A model generated the notes under the pieces. It saw only the letters and a list, made by a program, of their open reading frames with translations, searched no databases and was not told where the DNA came from. DNA of 10,312 nucleotides from JAWWBN01 sp033720955 (GTDB lineage: Bacteria > Acidobacteriota > Thermoanaerobaculia > Multivoradales > JAHEKO01), in the NCBI GenBank assembly GCA_033720955.1, contig JAWWBN010000133.1:1-10312 (forward strand), in the 5' to 3' direction. The position numbers were made by a program, and so were the translations under genes. Positions 10,024 through 10,312 of this stretch are shown here, in pieces. How positions within the stretch are numbered: the first letter of the stretch is position 1; each line of letters starts with the position of its first letter.

Positions 10024-10312
10024 TGGCGATCTGGGTGGACGAGTCGACCCGGCTGGTGGTGCAGGGCATCACCGGCAACGAGGGCCGTTTCCACGCCCTG
10101 GGCTGCCGCGAGTACGGCACCCGGGTGGTGGCCGGGGTGACCCCCGGCAAGGGCGGCGAGGAGGTGGAGGGGATCCCGGTCTACGACTCGGTGGCCGAGG
10201 CGCGGGCCGAGACCGGGTGCAACGCGTCGTTGATCTTCGTGCCGCCGTCCTTCGCCGCCGACGCCGTGAGGGAGGCGGCGGCGGCGGGAGTGGAGCTGGT
10301 GGTGTGCATCAC
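10023..10312 (+). CDS. sucD: Succinyl-CoA synthetase alpha subunit, N-terminal 96 residues
   Basis: This partial gene is cut by the right window edge. The translation begins MAIWVDESTRLVVQGITG and continues with NEGRFHALGCREYGTRVVAGVTPGKGG, the CoA-binding Rossmann domain of SucD, followed by GIPVYDSVAEA and ASLIFVPPSFAADAVREA. These match the order in E. coli SucD (QGFTG, FH, YGT, GGVTPGKGG, PVF, IYVP). The active-site histidine that is phosphorylated during catalysis lies beyond the window. The ATG overlaps the sucC stop by one base, giving near-equal subunit synthesis by coupling. Family assignment is secure despite truncation. Confidence 0.96.

Overview
The window is gene-dense chromosomal DNA of very high G+C content, with third codon positions almost all G or C. 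It encodes ordinary central metabolism, and there is no sign of phage, plasmid, transposon, CRISPR array, tRNA or rRNA. The likely source is a menaquinone-using Gram-negative bacterium of a GC-rich phylum. An Acidobacteriota-type genome is my best guess, because the membrane phosphatase carries an N-terminal architecture that I associate with CPBP-family proteins of that phylum. This is inference, and Myxococcota or Gemmatimonadota cannot be excluded.

Layout: (1) On the minus strand, hutF (formiminoglutamate deiminase, 271-1584) is followed by a SRAP/YedK-type abasic-site protein that runs off the left edge (1-271), with stop and start fused as TGATG. (2) Divergent from hutF is a 664-residue aconitase-superfamily hydro-lyase (1677-3671) with its swivel domain at the N-terminus, as in AcnB but without the HEAT-like domain. 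(3) A mqnD-like gene of futalosine-route menaquinone synthesis (3720-4568) converges, with a 3-base gap, on cdd (cytidine deaminase, 4572-4976, minus). (4) NADP-type isocitrate dehydrogenase icd (5078-6322) is followed after 7 bases by an 802-residue polytopic membrane protein ending in a SpoIIE/PP2C-type phosphatase (6330-8738). (5) sucC (8851-10023) and the start of sucD (10023 to the right edge) encode succinyl-CoA synthetase.

Aconitase, isocitrate dehydrogenase and succinyl-CoA synthetase form a TCA-cycle neighbourhood covering citrate to 2-oxoglutarate and succinyl-CoA to succinate. The 2-oxoglutarate-oxidising enzyme is not in the window. HutF (feeding glutamate), MqnD and Cdd are metabolic neighbours rather than members of one pathway.

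The most interesting points are: the phosphatase, which appears to be fused to a complete but catalytically degenerate CPBP/Rce1-type intramembrane protease scaffold; a recurring TGnTAnnnT promoter-like motif in front of nearly every transcription unit; apparent leaderless starts for hutF and cdd at exactly the same spacing; and a short GC-rich hairpin at the predicted 5' end of all three TCA transcripts (aconitase, icd, sucC). No intergenic gap exceeds about 112 bases, and no convincing intrinsic terminator was seen.
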